DNA from: Phycisphaerales bacterium
GTDB taxonomy: Bacteria > Bacteroidota > Bacteroidia > Chitinophagales > Chitinophagaceae
Direction: 5' to 3'
DNA: 35,697 bases
Assembly: GCA_030054025.1 (NCBI GenBank)
Contig: JASGCQ010000017.1
Coordinates: 1-35,697 of the forward strand
Shown: piece after piece, positions 1 to 7,434 of the stretch
Layout: each line of letters begins with the position of its first letter
Position numbering within the stretch: the stretch's first letter is position 1
The notes under the pieces: generated by a model
What the model saw: only the letters and a program-made list of their open reading frames with translations
Databases searched by the model: none
What the model was told of the DNA's origin: nothing
Translations under genes and position numbers: made by a program

Positions 1-2
1 TG

Positions 3-224
3 GGAAAACACAACGAGCATGAGAACAGAAGTAAAATTTCAATAAGTGCAGAAAGCAAAGAAGAAGCAGAGAAATTATTTAACGGACTTTCAGTAGGCGG
101 ACAAATTGAAATGCCTATCCAAGAAAATCCTTGGGGTTCATACTTTGGAATGTTTAGAGATAAATTTGGCTTTGAATGGATGGTGGACTTTGCCCCAAAA
201 TACAATGGGCAATCAGAAAAATAA
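3..224 (+). CDS. PhnB-like VOC family protein, 3' end only
   Basis: This is the last 73 codons of a gene that starts before the window. The reading frame is open from base 3 and ends with TAA at 222-224. The residues WGSYFGMFRDKFGFEWMVDF near the C-terminus are the usual ending of PhnB/YjdN-type members of the vicinal oxygen chelate (VOC) superfamily, in which paired beta-alpha-beta-beta-beta modules form a small metal or ligand pocket. The preceding text (SAESKEEAEKLFNGLSVGG) is the usual helix and strand of such a module. The substrate cannot be told. The gene is followed directly by a structured intergenic module rather than by another gene, so it could itself be the cargo of a cassette. 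Confidence 0.85.
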   Translation, partial: GKHNEHENRSKISISAESKEEAEKLFNGLSVGGQIEMPIQENPWGSYFGMFRDKFGFEWMVDFAPKYNGQSEK

Positions 225-534
225 AACAACGAACGCCCAACACGAACTGTGTGAAAAAAAATAATTGGGCTATATTTTTTGGGAGATCATTTTGGTATAA
301 AGTACCTGATTTGAAGTTTTGAAAACTAAAATTATATTTTATTTTTATGCATGAAATGGCTCGCATATTTTTGTGTTGGCCAACATTTTAAAACAAAAAT
401 CAGCAGTGGTTTCGGGCAGACGGAATACGAATTTCCCAACCTGCACAAAGCCCTGTTCGTTAAGCGAAATTGTAGCCACCCCAAAAGCAAGAATGTGAAT
501 AATGTTACAGACTACAATCTTTACTGTGCTGTGC
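225..534. other. Intergenic stretch with palindromic module A
   Basis: No convincing gene lies here. At 235-241 is GCCCAAC, which fits the integron R'' consensus RYYYAAC. At 459-465 is GTTAAGC, which fits the R' consensus GTTRRRY. Between them, 435-452 reads CCCAACCTGCACAAAGCC, nearly the same as 8787-8804 in module B, and both are preceded by a similar GGTTYCGGGCRGAC stretch. The distance between the two boxes (about 230 bases) is longer than a normal attC site. A 95-codon open frame crosses the module but resembles no protein. The last 70 bases are the 3' flank of the thioredoxin-fold gene and show nothing clear. Confidence 0.45.
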
Positions 535-1146
535 TTATTTTCTATAAAAAATACGGCAACCAAAAGAGCTGGTTTCGGGCATACTCGGCTTTTTGCCCGT
601 CAATAATTCGTCCACCGCTTTTGCCAAAAAAGAATTAGCCTTTTCTGGCTCATCGCCATTATCATCAATCGCTCCTGCATACTCCACTACCCAAGCATTA
701 TTTGCTCTCCAAATCACAAAGGCGTGTGGAGTATGATTGGCGGCAAATGATTTGCCGACAGTTTGTGCTGCATCTTGCAAATAAGGGAAAGTAAATTCCC
801 ATTCTTTTGCTTTTGCTTGCATCAGATCAAAACGTTCGTCTTCATACACAATGGTATCCATAGAGTTGATGGCTACAAGTGGCACTCCTAAGGGTGCATA
901 TTTGCTGTTTAAATCATTCAATCGTTTAGGATACAGTTTAGCAAAAGGGCAATGATTGCAGGTGAATACAACGATGTAGCCTTTGGCATTGCTACTTAAA
1001 GAACACATTTGTCCATCAACATTAGGCAAGCCAAAATCAGGAACCGTTTTTCCAAGCATGGAAACTATTTTTTCTTTTGCGCCTCTGAAAGAAAGTAGTG
1101 TGCCCAAAATGAAACAACAAGCAACTATATAGTGCAACTTCTTCAT
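535..1146 (-). CDS. Exported thioredoxin-fold (AhpC/TSA-like) protein
   Basis: 203 residues. Residues 1-20 form a signal peptide or membrane anchor (MKKLHYIVACCFILGTLLSF), so the protein should act in the periplasm or on a membrane face. The thioredoxin fold is shown by KTVPDFGLPNVDG, then the redox motif C63-N-H-C66-P, and the cis-proline segment at about 139-144 (TPHAFV). Proteins of this AhpC/TSA-like group act as thiol oxidoreductases or peroxiredoxins; the partner cannot be read from sequence. The ATG overlaps the TAA of the multicopper oxidase by one base, so the two are probably translated together. A link to copper handling or to disulfide control in the oxidase is inferred. Confidence 0.85.
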   Translation of the reverse strand: MKKLHYIVACCFILGTLLSFRGAKEKIVSMLGKTVPDFGLPNVDGQMCSLSSNAKGYIVVFTCNHCPFAKLYPKRLNDLNSKYAPLGVPLVAINSMDTIVYEDERFDLMQAKAKEWEFTFPYLQDAAQTVGKSFAANHTPHAFVIWRANNAWVVEYAGAIDDNGDEPEKANSFLAKAVDELLTGKKPSMPETSSFGCRIFYRK

Positions 1147-2846
1147 TATTGCTTGAAGAATTTTTGGGTACGGATTGATTTAGTTTTCTTGTCCATCAAC
1201 TGAACAAAATATTCGCCTTTAGCCAATGTCGCAATATCAATACCATCTTGAATTTGTGGCTGAGGAAGCATCAATACCGTTCTTCCTTGTACATTATAGA
1301 TAGTGATATAATACACTTCATTTCTGGGGTTCTCCATCCTGATAAACAGTTTATTTTCCGCAGGATTAGGATAGAGCGTATAGTCCAATTCTTCTTTAAT
1401 ACTGTTTTGAATGCCCCCAGTATTCACTACTACAAATTGCCCCATCATTCCGCCGTCTTCGTGGTTGGCAAAATGACAATGGTACATAAAGGGATGTATC
1501 GGGTCTGCATAATCTTCGAATTTTGTAACAAAGGACACATTTTCATTTCGCGGCAAGAACAATACGTCTTTCCATCCCGATTCAAATGCACCAACAGCCG
1601 AAGCACTTCCATTTCTCGCAACAATTTTGAATTGAACATCGTGTATATGAAAGGTATGTCCAAAAACATTGTTATTGGTAATTGTCCATTTTTCGATGGC
1701 ATTTAATCCCACTGTCTTATTAATGGTTGTAATTTTAAAGGGCGTATTATCCAAATCAAATGGTAATCCGCCAGGAGTACCATTAGTTACAGAAATGCTT
1801 TTTGTAGTGGTGGCAGAACTTCCCGTCCAATAGGTATTACTTTCTAAAGCTGAGGGTACAGAGGTGATAGGCGAAGCCGTGGATGCGACTACATTGATAT
1901 GCAAAACACCAAAATCCTTGTTGTTCAAAAGGCTGCCAAATTCACCTGTAGTACCTGGTTCTCCTCCTGGAAATCCTAATGCTTTACCCGAGTTGAATGC
2001 TTTCAAATCAAAAGAAGATCCTATGGCATCACCACCAAGATTGACCATTATTTCTATACGCTCCCCTACTGCCAACATCACTCTCGTAACCGCAACAGGT
2101 GCATTGAGCAATCCACCGTCATTAGCAATGATGTAAAAGGTACGTCCATCACTAAAGCCTAAATCATAAGCACGTTCTATCTCTGCATTGAGGATGCGCA
2201 ATCGTACATATTGCTTGGGCAAGCTGACTTGTGCATCGGGCGTACCATTCGAGAGCATATAGTCGCCATAAGAAGTGGCTACAGTTTGAAATTGATTTAA
2301 TGTTGTATATCTCCTGCTGGTCAATACAAGGGGAATATCATCTACACCATAGCTGCGTGGCAAAGCCAAAGATGCTTCTTTAGCGTCGCGAACAATAATT
2401 AACCCACCCAATCCTTTGCTAATGTGTTCCAAAGTCATTTCATGTAAGTGAGGATGATACCAATAAGTTCCGGCTTGATTGGTTACTTTCCAATAGGGTT
2501 TCCAAAGAGTATTGGGAGGAATTACTTGGTGCGGACCACCATCCATTACTGCGGGCAAGTGCATGCCATGCCAGTGCAAGGTAGTCGTATCATTGAGCTT
2601 GTTGGTCACATTTATATGAACGGTATCACCTTTGTTTACAAAAAGGGTTGGCCCCCAAAAACTCATATTATTAATGCTTCCTGTAATGGTTTGATTCCCT
2701 GGACGCAATTGTGCAAAAGTATCTTTGAGTACTAAGTCAAAATTCGTTCCCGATAAGGTATCAGGTATTTTGAGGGTATTGTATTGTGCAGTAGCTTGAG
2801 AGCAAAGGGTAACACTCAACAATAGAGCGGGCAAGATTTTCTTCAT
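1146..2846 (-). CDS. Multicopper oxidase with T9SS sorting domain
   Basis: 566 residues, of the CotA/bilirubin-oxidase/FtsP type. A signal peptide (1-20, ending in SQATA) is followed by three cupredoxin domains. Copper ligands are visible: HWHGMH (91-96) and WYHPHLH (129-135) in domain 1, HTFHIH near 400, and YHCHFANHEDGGMM near 455-468, which holds the HCH core of the type 1/type 3 sites. Such enzymes couple one-electron oxidation of phenols or metal ions to reduction of oxygen to water. The last 80 residues (LYPNPAENKLFIRM... to the C-terminus) are a Por-type sorting domain, so the enzyme should leave the cell by T9SS and stay on the surface or be released. The Met-rich ending GGMM might suit metal oxidation, but the substrate is unknown. 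Confidence 0.93.
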   Translation of the reverse strand: MKKILPALLLSVTLCSQATAQYNTLKIPDTLSGTNFDLVLKDTFAQLRPGNQTITGSINNMSFWGPTLFVNKGDTVHINVTNKLNDTTTLHWHGMHLPAVMDGGPHQVIPPNTLWKPYWKVTNQAGTYWYHPHLHEMTLEHISKGLGGLIIVRDAKEASLALPRSYGVDDIPLVLTSRRYTTLNQFQTVATSYGDYMLSNGTPDAQVSLPKQYVRLRILNAEIERAYDLGFSDGRTFYIIANDGGLLNAPVAVTRVMLAVGERIEIMVNLGGDAIGSSFDLKAFNSGKALGFPGGEPGTTGEFGSLLNNKDFGVLHINVVASTASPITSVPSALESNTYWTGSSATTTKSISVTNGTPGGLPFDLDNTPFKITTINKTVGLNAIEKWTITNNNVFGHTFHIHDVQFKIVARNGSASAVGAFESGWKDVLFLPRNENVSFVTKFEDYADPIHPFMYHCHFANHEDGGMMGQFVVVNTGGIQNSIKEELDYTLYPNPAENKLFIRMENPRNEVYYITIYNVQGRTVLMLPQPQIQDGIDIATLAKGEYFVQLMDKKTKSIRTQKFFKQ

Positions 2847-3042
2847 AGTTATAAAATTACAAACCTTTTGACGACTATTTTATGCCTTTCCTTCGATAGG
2901 CTACAAAAGTGTAAAATTAATGACGTTGACTAGTCTTTGCTGACGAATGCCAATGTTACAATAAACTCTTTGTATGCTACTTCGTCTTCGCTCAGTATGA
3001 CAAAGTGATTGTTTGTAATTTTTTATACACTTGGTATTATAT
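2847..3042. other. Intergenic region upstream of the oxidase
   Basis: No gene is seen. Bases 2972-3005, read on the minus strand, contain CATACTGAGCGAAG followed by ACGAAG. This resembles the common interspersed element of the TCATNCTGAGCGAAGNNGAAG type found between genes in many Bacteroidota. Only one copy is visible in the window. No clear TAnnTTTG promoter for the oxidase was found. Confidence 0.35.
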
Positions 3043-3079
3043 ACGAACAAAACCGCAGCTATGCTGCGGTTTTGTTCGT
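3043..3079 (-). terminator. Rho-independent terminator after tsf
   Basis: A perfect 17-base inverted repeat, ACGAACAAAACCGCAGC (3043-3059) and GCTGCGGTTTTGTTCGT (3063-3079), is separated by three bases. It lies 21 bases past the tsf stop. The GC-rich core flanked by AAAA and TTTT is typical of a terminator that could work in both directions. It ends the rplM-rpsI-rpsB-tsf operon. Confidence 0.85.
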
Positions 3080-3100
3080 TATGATTTAAGTAGGTAGAGA

Positions 3101-3940
3101 TTATCCTCCAATCGCTACGCGGCAGAAACTCACCACTTCAAGACCTGCTTCAGTAGATTTTACATATTCTGCTACTGTTTTGCTGTTATCTTTTACAAAT
3201 TGTTGATGCAACAATGTATTGTCTTTGAAAAATCGGTTCAATTTACCCGCAGCAATTTTTTCTGCCATATCAGCAGCTTTACCTTCTGCCATGATTTGCT
3301 CTACGATAATCGCTTTTTCGCGAGCAATTGTTTCTTCTGAAAGGCTATTTTCGTCTAATGCCAATGGATTCATTGCTGCAATTTGCATAGCAACGTCTTT
3401 TCCGGCAACAACCACATTTTCATTGATAGCTTTGTTCAAACCTACCAATACACCAATGCGGTAATTACCGTGGATATAAGGAACTACTGCATCAGCATTG
3501 ACTTGCTCGTAGCGAGTAATATCAATTTTTTCTCCAATTTTAGCGACCATTTCTAACAACTTCTCGCCTACAGTAGCACCGTGCATGGGCAATGCTTTGA
3601 TGGCATCTATATCCGAACACATATTTTGAAGTGCCAATTCAGCAACTTCAAGACCAAAGTTCATAAAGTCTTCGTTTTTAGAAACGAAATCTGTTTCTGC
3701 ACTAAGGTTCAAGATGATACCATAATTACCATCTGGGTTTGCTTTTGCAATCACTACACCTTCTTTTGCATCACGATCACTACGGTTTGCTGCCACTTTT
3801 TGACCTTTTGCACGTAGATAATCAATCGCTTTTTCAAAATCGCCTTCGCTCTCTGTAAGGGCTTTGCGGCAATCCATCATACCTGCACCTGTTTGTTGGC
3901 GCAATTTGTTTACATCAGCTGCTGTTACTGTAATGCTCAT
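3101..3940 (-). CDS. tsf: Elongation factor Ts
   Basis: 279 residues, close to the usual bacterial length. EF-Ts is the guanine nucleotide exchange factor that recycles EF-Tu in translation. The N-terminal UBA-like domain is plain (VNKLRQQTGAGMMDCRKALTESEGDFEKAIDYLR, residues about 10-44). The EF-Tu contact motif TDFVSKNEDF follows near residue 83, and then the dimerisation-type core. It is the last gene of the ribosomal operon, 113 bases after rpsB; that gap holds a terminator-like hairpin which may set the tsf/rpsB ratio. A strong terminator follows. Confidence 0.97.
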   Translation of the reverse strand: MSITVTAADVNKLRQQTGAGMMDCRKALTESEGDFEKAIDYLRAKGQKVAANRSDRDAKEGVVIAKANPDGNYGIILNLSAETDFVSKNEDFMNFGLEVAELALQNMCSDIDAIKALPMHGATVGEKLLEMVAKIGEKIDITRYEQVNADAVVPYIHGNYRIGVLVGLNKAINENVVVAGKDVAMQIAAMNPLALDENSLSEETIAREKAIIVEQIMAEGKAADMAEKIAAGKLNRFFKDNTLLHQQFVKDNSKTVAEYVKSTEAGLEVVSFCRVAIGG

Positions 3941-3975
3941 AACTTGTATTGATTTATTTTTTTGTTGTAAATTAA

Positions 3976-4003
3976 TTTAAAGCCCCGTAAAAGGGGCTTT
4001 AAA
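3976..4003 (-). terminator. Hairpin between rpsB and tsf (attenuator or internal terminator)
   Basis: TTTAAAGCCCC (3976-3986) and GGGGCTTTAAA (3993-4003) form a perfect 11-base stem with a six-base loop. On the coding strand the hairpin is followed by AAATTAATTT, which has few uridines in a row, so termination is probably only partial. It sits about 36 bases upstream of the tsf start. Confidence 0.6.
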
Positions 4004-4053
4004 TCATAAAATGTAATTGTTATATTTTTTTTCAAATAGACTACGGAATTCGG

Positions 4054-4965
4054 TTATCGAGCTCCTCCAGGACGACTAGCTCCAGTACCACGACCAGCAC
4101 CACCTGCTCCGCGAGGCGCACGACCCGGGCCACCCGCAGGTCGACCTGCACCACCTGCTGCACGACCACGTCCACGGCGTTCGCTTTTATCATCATCTTC
4201 GTTGATGTCTAAGCCGCGTGTTTTAGTTACTTCTACGTCGCTTGCTTCTTCTTCTCCATTTTCTTTTGCTTGTGAACGCTCTTGCAAGCCTTCCATAATT
4301 GCAGCAGTCAAATAGCTGGTGATGATAGCGATTGATTTTGTCGCATCATCGTTTGATGGTACCGCATAATCCACTTTAGAAGGATCGGAGTTAGTATCTA
4401 CCATTGCGAAAGTAGCAATACCTAAGCGTTTTGCTTCGGCAAGCGCAATATGCTCGTGGCTGATGTCCACAATGAACAAAGCTGCAGGCACACGACCCAT
4501 TTGAGCAATACCACCCAATACTTTTTCCATTTTATCTTTGCTACGGCTCAAGGTCAAGCGTTCTTTTTTAGTCACGCTATCCATAGTACCGTCATCCAAC
4601 ATTTTTTGGATGGTTTGCATTTTCTTTACGCTCTTACGGATAGTTTGGAAATTGGTCAACATTCCTCCCAACCAACGCTCTGTAACGAAGGGCATATTTA
4701 CTGATGCGGCTGCTTCGGCAACAATTTCTTTTGCTTGTTTTTTGGTAGCAACAAACATTATTTTCTTACCGCTTTTAGCAACAGCTTTTAATGCAGCAGC
4801 AGATTCTTCAAGTCCTTCAATTGTTTTATTGAGGTCAATGATGTGAATACCGTTTTTTTCAGCAAAAATGTAAGGCAACATTTTTGAATTCCATTTCTTT
4901 TTCAGGTGACCAAAGTGAACGCCTGCTTCCAAAAGTTGCTGATGAAGGCTTTTATTTTCTTCCAT
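4054..4965 (-). CDS. rpsB: 30S ribosomal protein S2 (uS2) with Gly/Arg-rich tail
   Basis: 303 residues from the chosen start MEENKSLHQQLLEAGVHFGH. The frame is open 20 codons further upstream, but that part resembles no S2 N-terminus, while this start matches the normal family beginning just before the LLEAGVHFGH motif. S2 binds the 30S head-body junction and recruits S1. Core motifs include KWNSKMLPYIFAEKNGIHIIDL, FVATKKQAKE, ERWLGGMLTNFQTI and DTNSDP. The core ends near residue 235 and is followed by an acidic linker (EEEASDVEV) and then about 45 residues made almost only of Arg, Gly, Ala and Pro. This tail is much longer than in E. coli S2 and may bind RNA. rpsI lies upstream and tsf downstream. 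Confidence 0.96.
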   Translation of the reverse strand: MEENKSLHQQLLEAGVHFGHLKKKWNSKMLPYIFAEKNGIHIIDLNKTIEGLEESAAALKAVAKSGKKIMFVATKKQAKEIVAEAAASVNMPFVTERWLGGMLTNFQTIRKSVKKMQTIQKMLDDGTMDSVTKKERLTLSRSKDKMEKVLGGIAQMGRVPAALFIVDISHEHIALAEAKRLGIATFAMVDTNSDPSKVDYAVPSNDDATKSIAIITSYLTAAIMEGLQERSQAKENGEEEASDVEVTKTRGLDINEDDDKSERRGRGRAAGGAGRPAGGPGRAPRGAGGAGRGTGASRPGGAR

Positions 4966-5049
4966 TGTGGAATAATTGAGTAATGTTTTAAAAAATAATT
5001 GTTGAATAGTATTGTTTTGCTCCATAAGGTAACAAAACCTTGCACCGAA

Positions 5050-5439
5050 TTAACGTTTAGAGAACTGGAAGCTACGACGGGCTTTGCGTTTACCAAATTT
5101 CTTACGTTCTACAGAGCGAGAGTCTCGGGTCATCAAACCTGCATGTTTCAAAGTAGGACGATACTCCGGATTCATTTCGCACAAAGCGCGGGCAATACCC
5201 ATTTTAATCGCCTCTGCTTGCCCTTTAGGACCTCCGCCAGCTACAGTTACTACTACATCGAATGCATCTAAAGATTCAATCGTTTTAAGCGGCAACTCCA
5301 CTTGGTTTTGGAGATACATAATAGGGAAGTAAGCTTTGTATTCTTTTTCGTTTACCTTGATGGCTCCGGTGCCTTTGCTCAAATAAACACGAGCTACGGC
5401 TTCTTTACGGCGACCAACGGCGTTTTTTTGCTTTTCCAT
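5050..5439 (-). CDS. rpsI: 30S ribosomal protein S9 (uS9)
   Basis: 129 residues, normal length. S9 is a 30S head protein whose C-terminal tail reaches towards the P-site tRNA. The family signature is complete: GRRKEAVARVYLSKGTG near the N-terminus, GGGPKGQAEAIKMGIARAL in the middle, and the basic end KKFGKRKARRSFQFSKR with the final Lys-Arg that contacts tRNA. It follows rplM after 35 bases, the usual L13-S9 pair, and precedes rpsB in the same operon. Confidence 0.98.
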   Translation of the reverse strand: MEKQKNAVGRRKEAVARVYLSKGTGAIKVNEKEYKAYFPIMYLQNQVELPLKTIESLDAFDVVVTVAGGGPKGQAEAIKMGIARALCEMNPEYRPTLKHAGLMTRDSRSVERKKFGKRKARRSFQFSKR

Positions 5440-5474
5440 TTATTGATATATAATGTCTTGAGTAAAAAGTTGAA

Positions 5475-5915
5475 TTATTTAAGTTCTTTGGGTTGTTGGG
5501 CTGTGTGTGGGTGTGTGGCTTCTTCGTAAACGAATAGTTTTTTCACCATAGCGCGTCCCAAACGATTTTTAGGTAACATTCCTTTTACAGCGCGCTCAAT
5601 CATCAAATTAGGGCGACGAGCGATTAAGGTTTTTGCCATTTCTATTTTTTGACCGCCTGGATGGCCTGAATAGGTTTGGTATTCTTTGTCTTCCATTTTG
5701 TTTCCAGTCAATACTACTTTGCCAGAATTAACAACAATTACATAATCGCCGCAATCGAAGTGAGGTGTATAGTAAGGTTTGTTTTTGCCACGCAATACGT
5801 GCGCAATCTTTGTAGCCATACGTCCCAATGTTTGGTTCGTTGCATCTACTGTGTACCAGTCACGCACAACGATTTTTTCGTTTGCCGACTTAGTTTTGAA
5901 GCTTAGGTGTCTCAT
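5475..5915 (-). CDS. rplM: 50S ribosomal protein L13 (uL13)
   Basis: 146 residues, normal length. L13 is an early-assembly protein of the 50S subunit. Motifs: WYTVDATNQTLGRMATKIAHVLRGKNKPYYTPHFDCGDYVIVVN, then YSGHPGG and the conserved AVKGMLPKNRLGR. It is the first gene of the rplM-rpsI-rpsB-tsf operon; a clear Bacteroidota promoter lies about 105 bases upstream. Autogenous control through the leader is possible, but no conserved leader fold could be recognised by eye. Confidence 0.98.
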   Translation of the reverse strand: MRHLSFKTKSANEKIVVRDWYTVDATNQTLGRMATKIAHVLRGKNKPYYTPHFDCGDYVIVVNSGKVVLTGNKMEDKEYQTYSGHPGGQKIEMAKTLIARRPNLMIERAVKGMLPKNRLGRAMVKKLFVYEEATHPHTAQQPKELK

Positions 5916-6019
5916 TATCTTTGTTGATATAAAATGCTATTAAAAATGCCTCTTCATTGTTTCGGTCTGAACTTATCTTGATCGGGGAAAATTCATTCTT
6001 TTGTTTTGTAAAGGGAGTG

Positions 6020-6052
6020 CAAAGGTAAAGGCATCATTTATTCTAACCAAAG
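6020..6052 (-). promoter_or_regulatory. Bacteroidota-type promoter of the rplM operon
   Basis: On the minus strand TTTGG (6047-6051) is followed after 19 bases by TACCTTTG (6020-6027). This fits the Bacteroidota sigma consensus TTTG-N19-TAnnTTTG. Transcription should start near 6013, which gives a leader of roughly 100 bases before the rplM ATG. Confidence 0.75.
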
Positions 6053-6165
6053 AATTAATGATTTTTTTTTGAGTACCTTCTACAAACAATTGATTATCAA
6101 TGTCAGAATGGCAAAAATATTTTTAGAACTAGAGCAATTGTCGGCAAATAAATGATTGTAGCACT

Positions 6166-7239
6166 TTACAAATAGTCTAATGGGCTTTTGATATTGCTGA
6201 GTTGCTTGGTAGATACTTGTGTGTAGATGAGGGTGGTTGTGATGTCATTGTGCCCTAATAATTGTTGTATAAAAGTAATGTCGATACCATACTCCAACAG
6301 ATGTGTGGCATAGCTGTAGCGCAAGACATGGATGCCTACCCTCTTGTTTATTTTGGCTTTGTTCATGGCGTTTTTAAAAATGGCTTGTGCGCTGCGCACG
6401 CTGTACTGACCGCCATATTGCCCTTCGAAGAGGTAATACTTGGGCAGGTATTGTTTGCAATAGCTGCGCAGAGGCTCCAAAATGTTGTTGGGCAAATTGA
6501 CGTATCGGTCTTTTTTGTTCTTTGAGGCTTCTATGTGTACTTGCATTCTGTCGCTGTCTATATTGCTTATTTTAAGATTAATGATTTCGCTGACGCGCAG
6601 CCCCATACCGTAGCAGAGACACAATATCAACTTGTGCTTGGGGTTATCCACCACTTGGATCATTTTGACAATATCTTTGGCACTAATAACTTTGGGCAGC
6701 AAAGATGGTTTTTGTGGGCGAGGGATGTCGAAAAAGAATTTTTCTCGGTGGAGCACTTGCTCAAAGTAAAATTTTATGGCATTGATGCGGCTATGCAAGG
6801 TGTTTGCCTTAATTTTTAGTGTGACTATACAATAGACAAAATAGGCTCTCAAACGCTCCAGGCTTAATTCATCAACGGGATGTTCTTTTAATATCTGCAA
6901 CAAATGAGCAAATTCTTTACTATAGGTTTTGATTGTATTGAGATTATAGGCTTTGAGCTTCATTTGCTCTTGAAATTTTCGAAAAGCTGCTTTGTTCGTT
7001 TCGCTAGTAATGCTGAGCAGCTGTTCGTTTCCTATTTCTTTTGGAACTAAGTTAAATTGCAGACGATAAGCGGTTTTGTCTAGCACATACCAACATTTTT
7101 GGCTAGCACTCCAATGAATACCTACTAATTTTTTGGCTTCATCTATTAGGTTTTGGATTTTAGGGAAATGAATCCAAATAACTTGCTGCCCCTTGTGTTG
7201 ACCAAGAGAAAAGCTATAATTGTTCACATCAAAAGACAT
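6166..7239 (-). CDS. Tyrosine recombinase (XerC/IntI-like) next to the cassette array
   Basis: 357 residues. The catalytic set is complete: R215 in GMGLRVSEI, a lysine in the beta-hairpin at about 240-243 (EASKNKKDRYV), H304 and R307 in HVLRYSYATH, H330 in LLGHND, and nucleophile Y339 in TTLIYTQVS. Residues about 80-165 are a SAM-like core-binding domain. Residues 1-75 form an extra N-terminal module (QQVIWIHFPK..., IHWSASQKCWYV) not present in XerC/D or IntI1; I know this arrangement, with the ending IKSPLD, from recombinases of Bacteroidota. The gene points away from the plus-strand cassette-like units, and its start lies 156 bases from the first junction, as intI does in integrons. No IntI-specific insert before the HxxR box is evident. 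No transposase lies next to it. Confidence 0.9.
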   Translation of the reverse strand: MSFDVNNYSFSLGQHKGQQVIWIHFPKIQNLIDEAKKLVGIHWSASQKCWYVLDKTAYRLQFNLVPKEIGNEQLLSITSETNKAAFRKFQEQMKLKAYNLNTIKTYSKEFAHLLQILKEHPVDELSLERLRAYFVYCIVTLKIKANTLHSRINAIKFYFEQVLHREKFFFDIPRPQKPSLLPKVISAKDIVKMIQVVDNPKHKLILCLCYGMGLRVSEIINLKISNIDSDRMQVHIEASKNKKDRYVNLPNNILEPLRSYCKQYLPKYYLFEGQYGGQYSVRSAQAIFKNAMNKAKINKRVGIHVLRYSYATHLLEYGIDITFIQQLLGHNDITTTLIYTQVSTKQLSNIKSPLDYL

Positions 7240-7434
7240 ACACTTTTTGTTTTAGTAACAGAATAATAATACAAAATACGCATTTGGCAATCCAAAATGT
7301 GCATTGCGCATTTTGACACCTAATCATTGCCCCTTACATTTTTAAGCATTCATTTGGATTTATACAAATAAGTGGATAGTTTCGCATATTTACGAGTTGT
7401 GTGCAATTTTAAACCAACACCAACCTTCTAATTC
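7240..7434. other. Region between recombinase and first cassette (attI-like candidate)
   Basis: No gene. An imperfect hairpin, CAAAATGTGC (7293-7302) and GCGCATTTTG (7306-7315), has a 10-base stem with one mismatch and a three-base loop. At 7396-7409 is GTTGTGTGCAATTT, repeated exactly at 8811-8824. If the array is integron-like, the primary attachment site should lie around 7396 with accessory binding sites to its left. No convincing recombinase promoter was found. Confidence 0.4.
7396..7409 (+). repeat. Cassette junction repeat, copy 1
   Basis: GTTGTGTGCAATTT, identical to 8811-8824 and related to GTTGTAGCCAATGG at 10264-10277. Each copy stands at the right edge of an intergenic module or attachment region and 25-50 bases before a plus-strand gene or gene remnant region. 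In integrons the matching position is the GTT crossover core. Confidence 0.6.

Noticed and set aside
235..465. Module A as a canonical attC site
   Set aside because: The boxes fit, but the distance (about 230 bases) exceeds usual attC length and no L'' and L' boxes could be aligned; it is kept only as attC-like.
4966..5025. 20-codon N-terminal extension of rpsB
   Set aside because: The extra residues resemble no S2 protein, and the start at 4965 precedes the conserved LLEAGVHFGH motif at the normal distance.
6166..7239. Recombinase as part of an insertion sequence
   Set aside because: No terminal inverted repeats, target duplication or transposase gene is visible around it.
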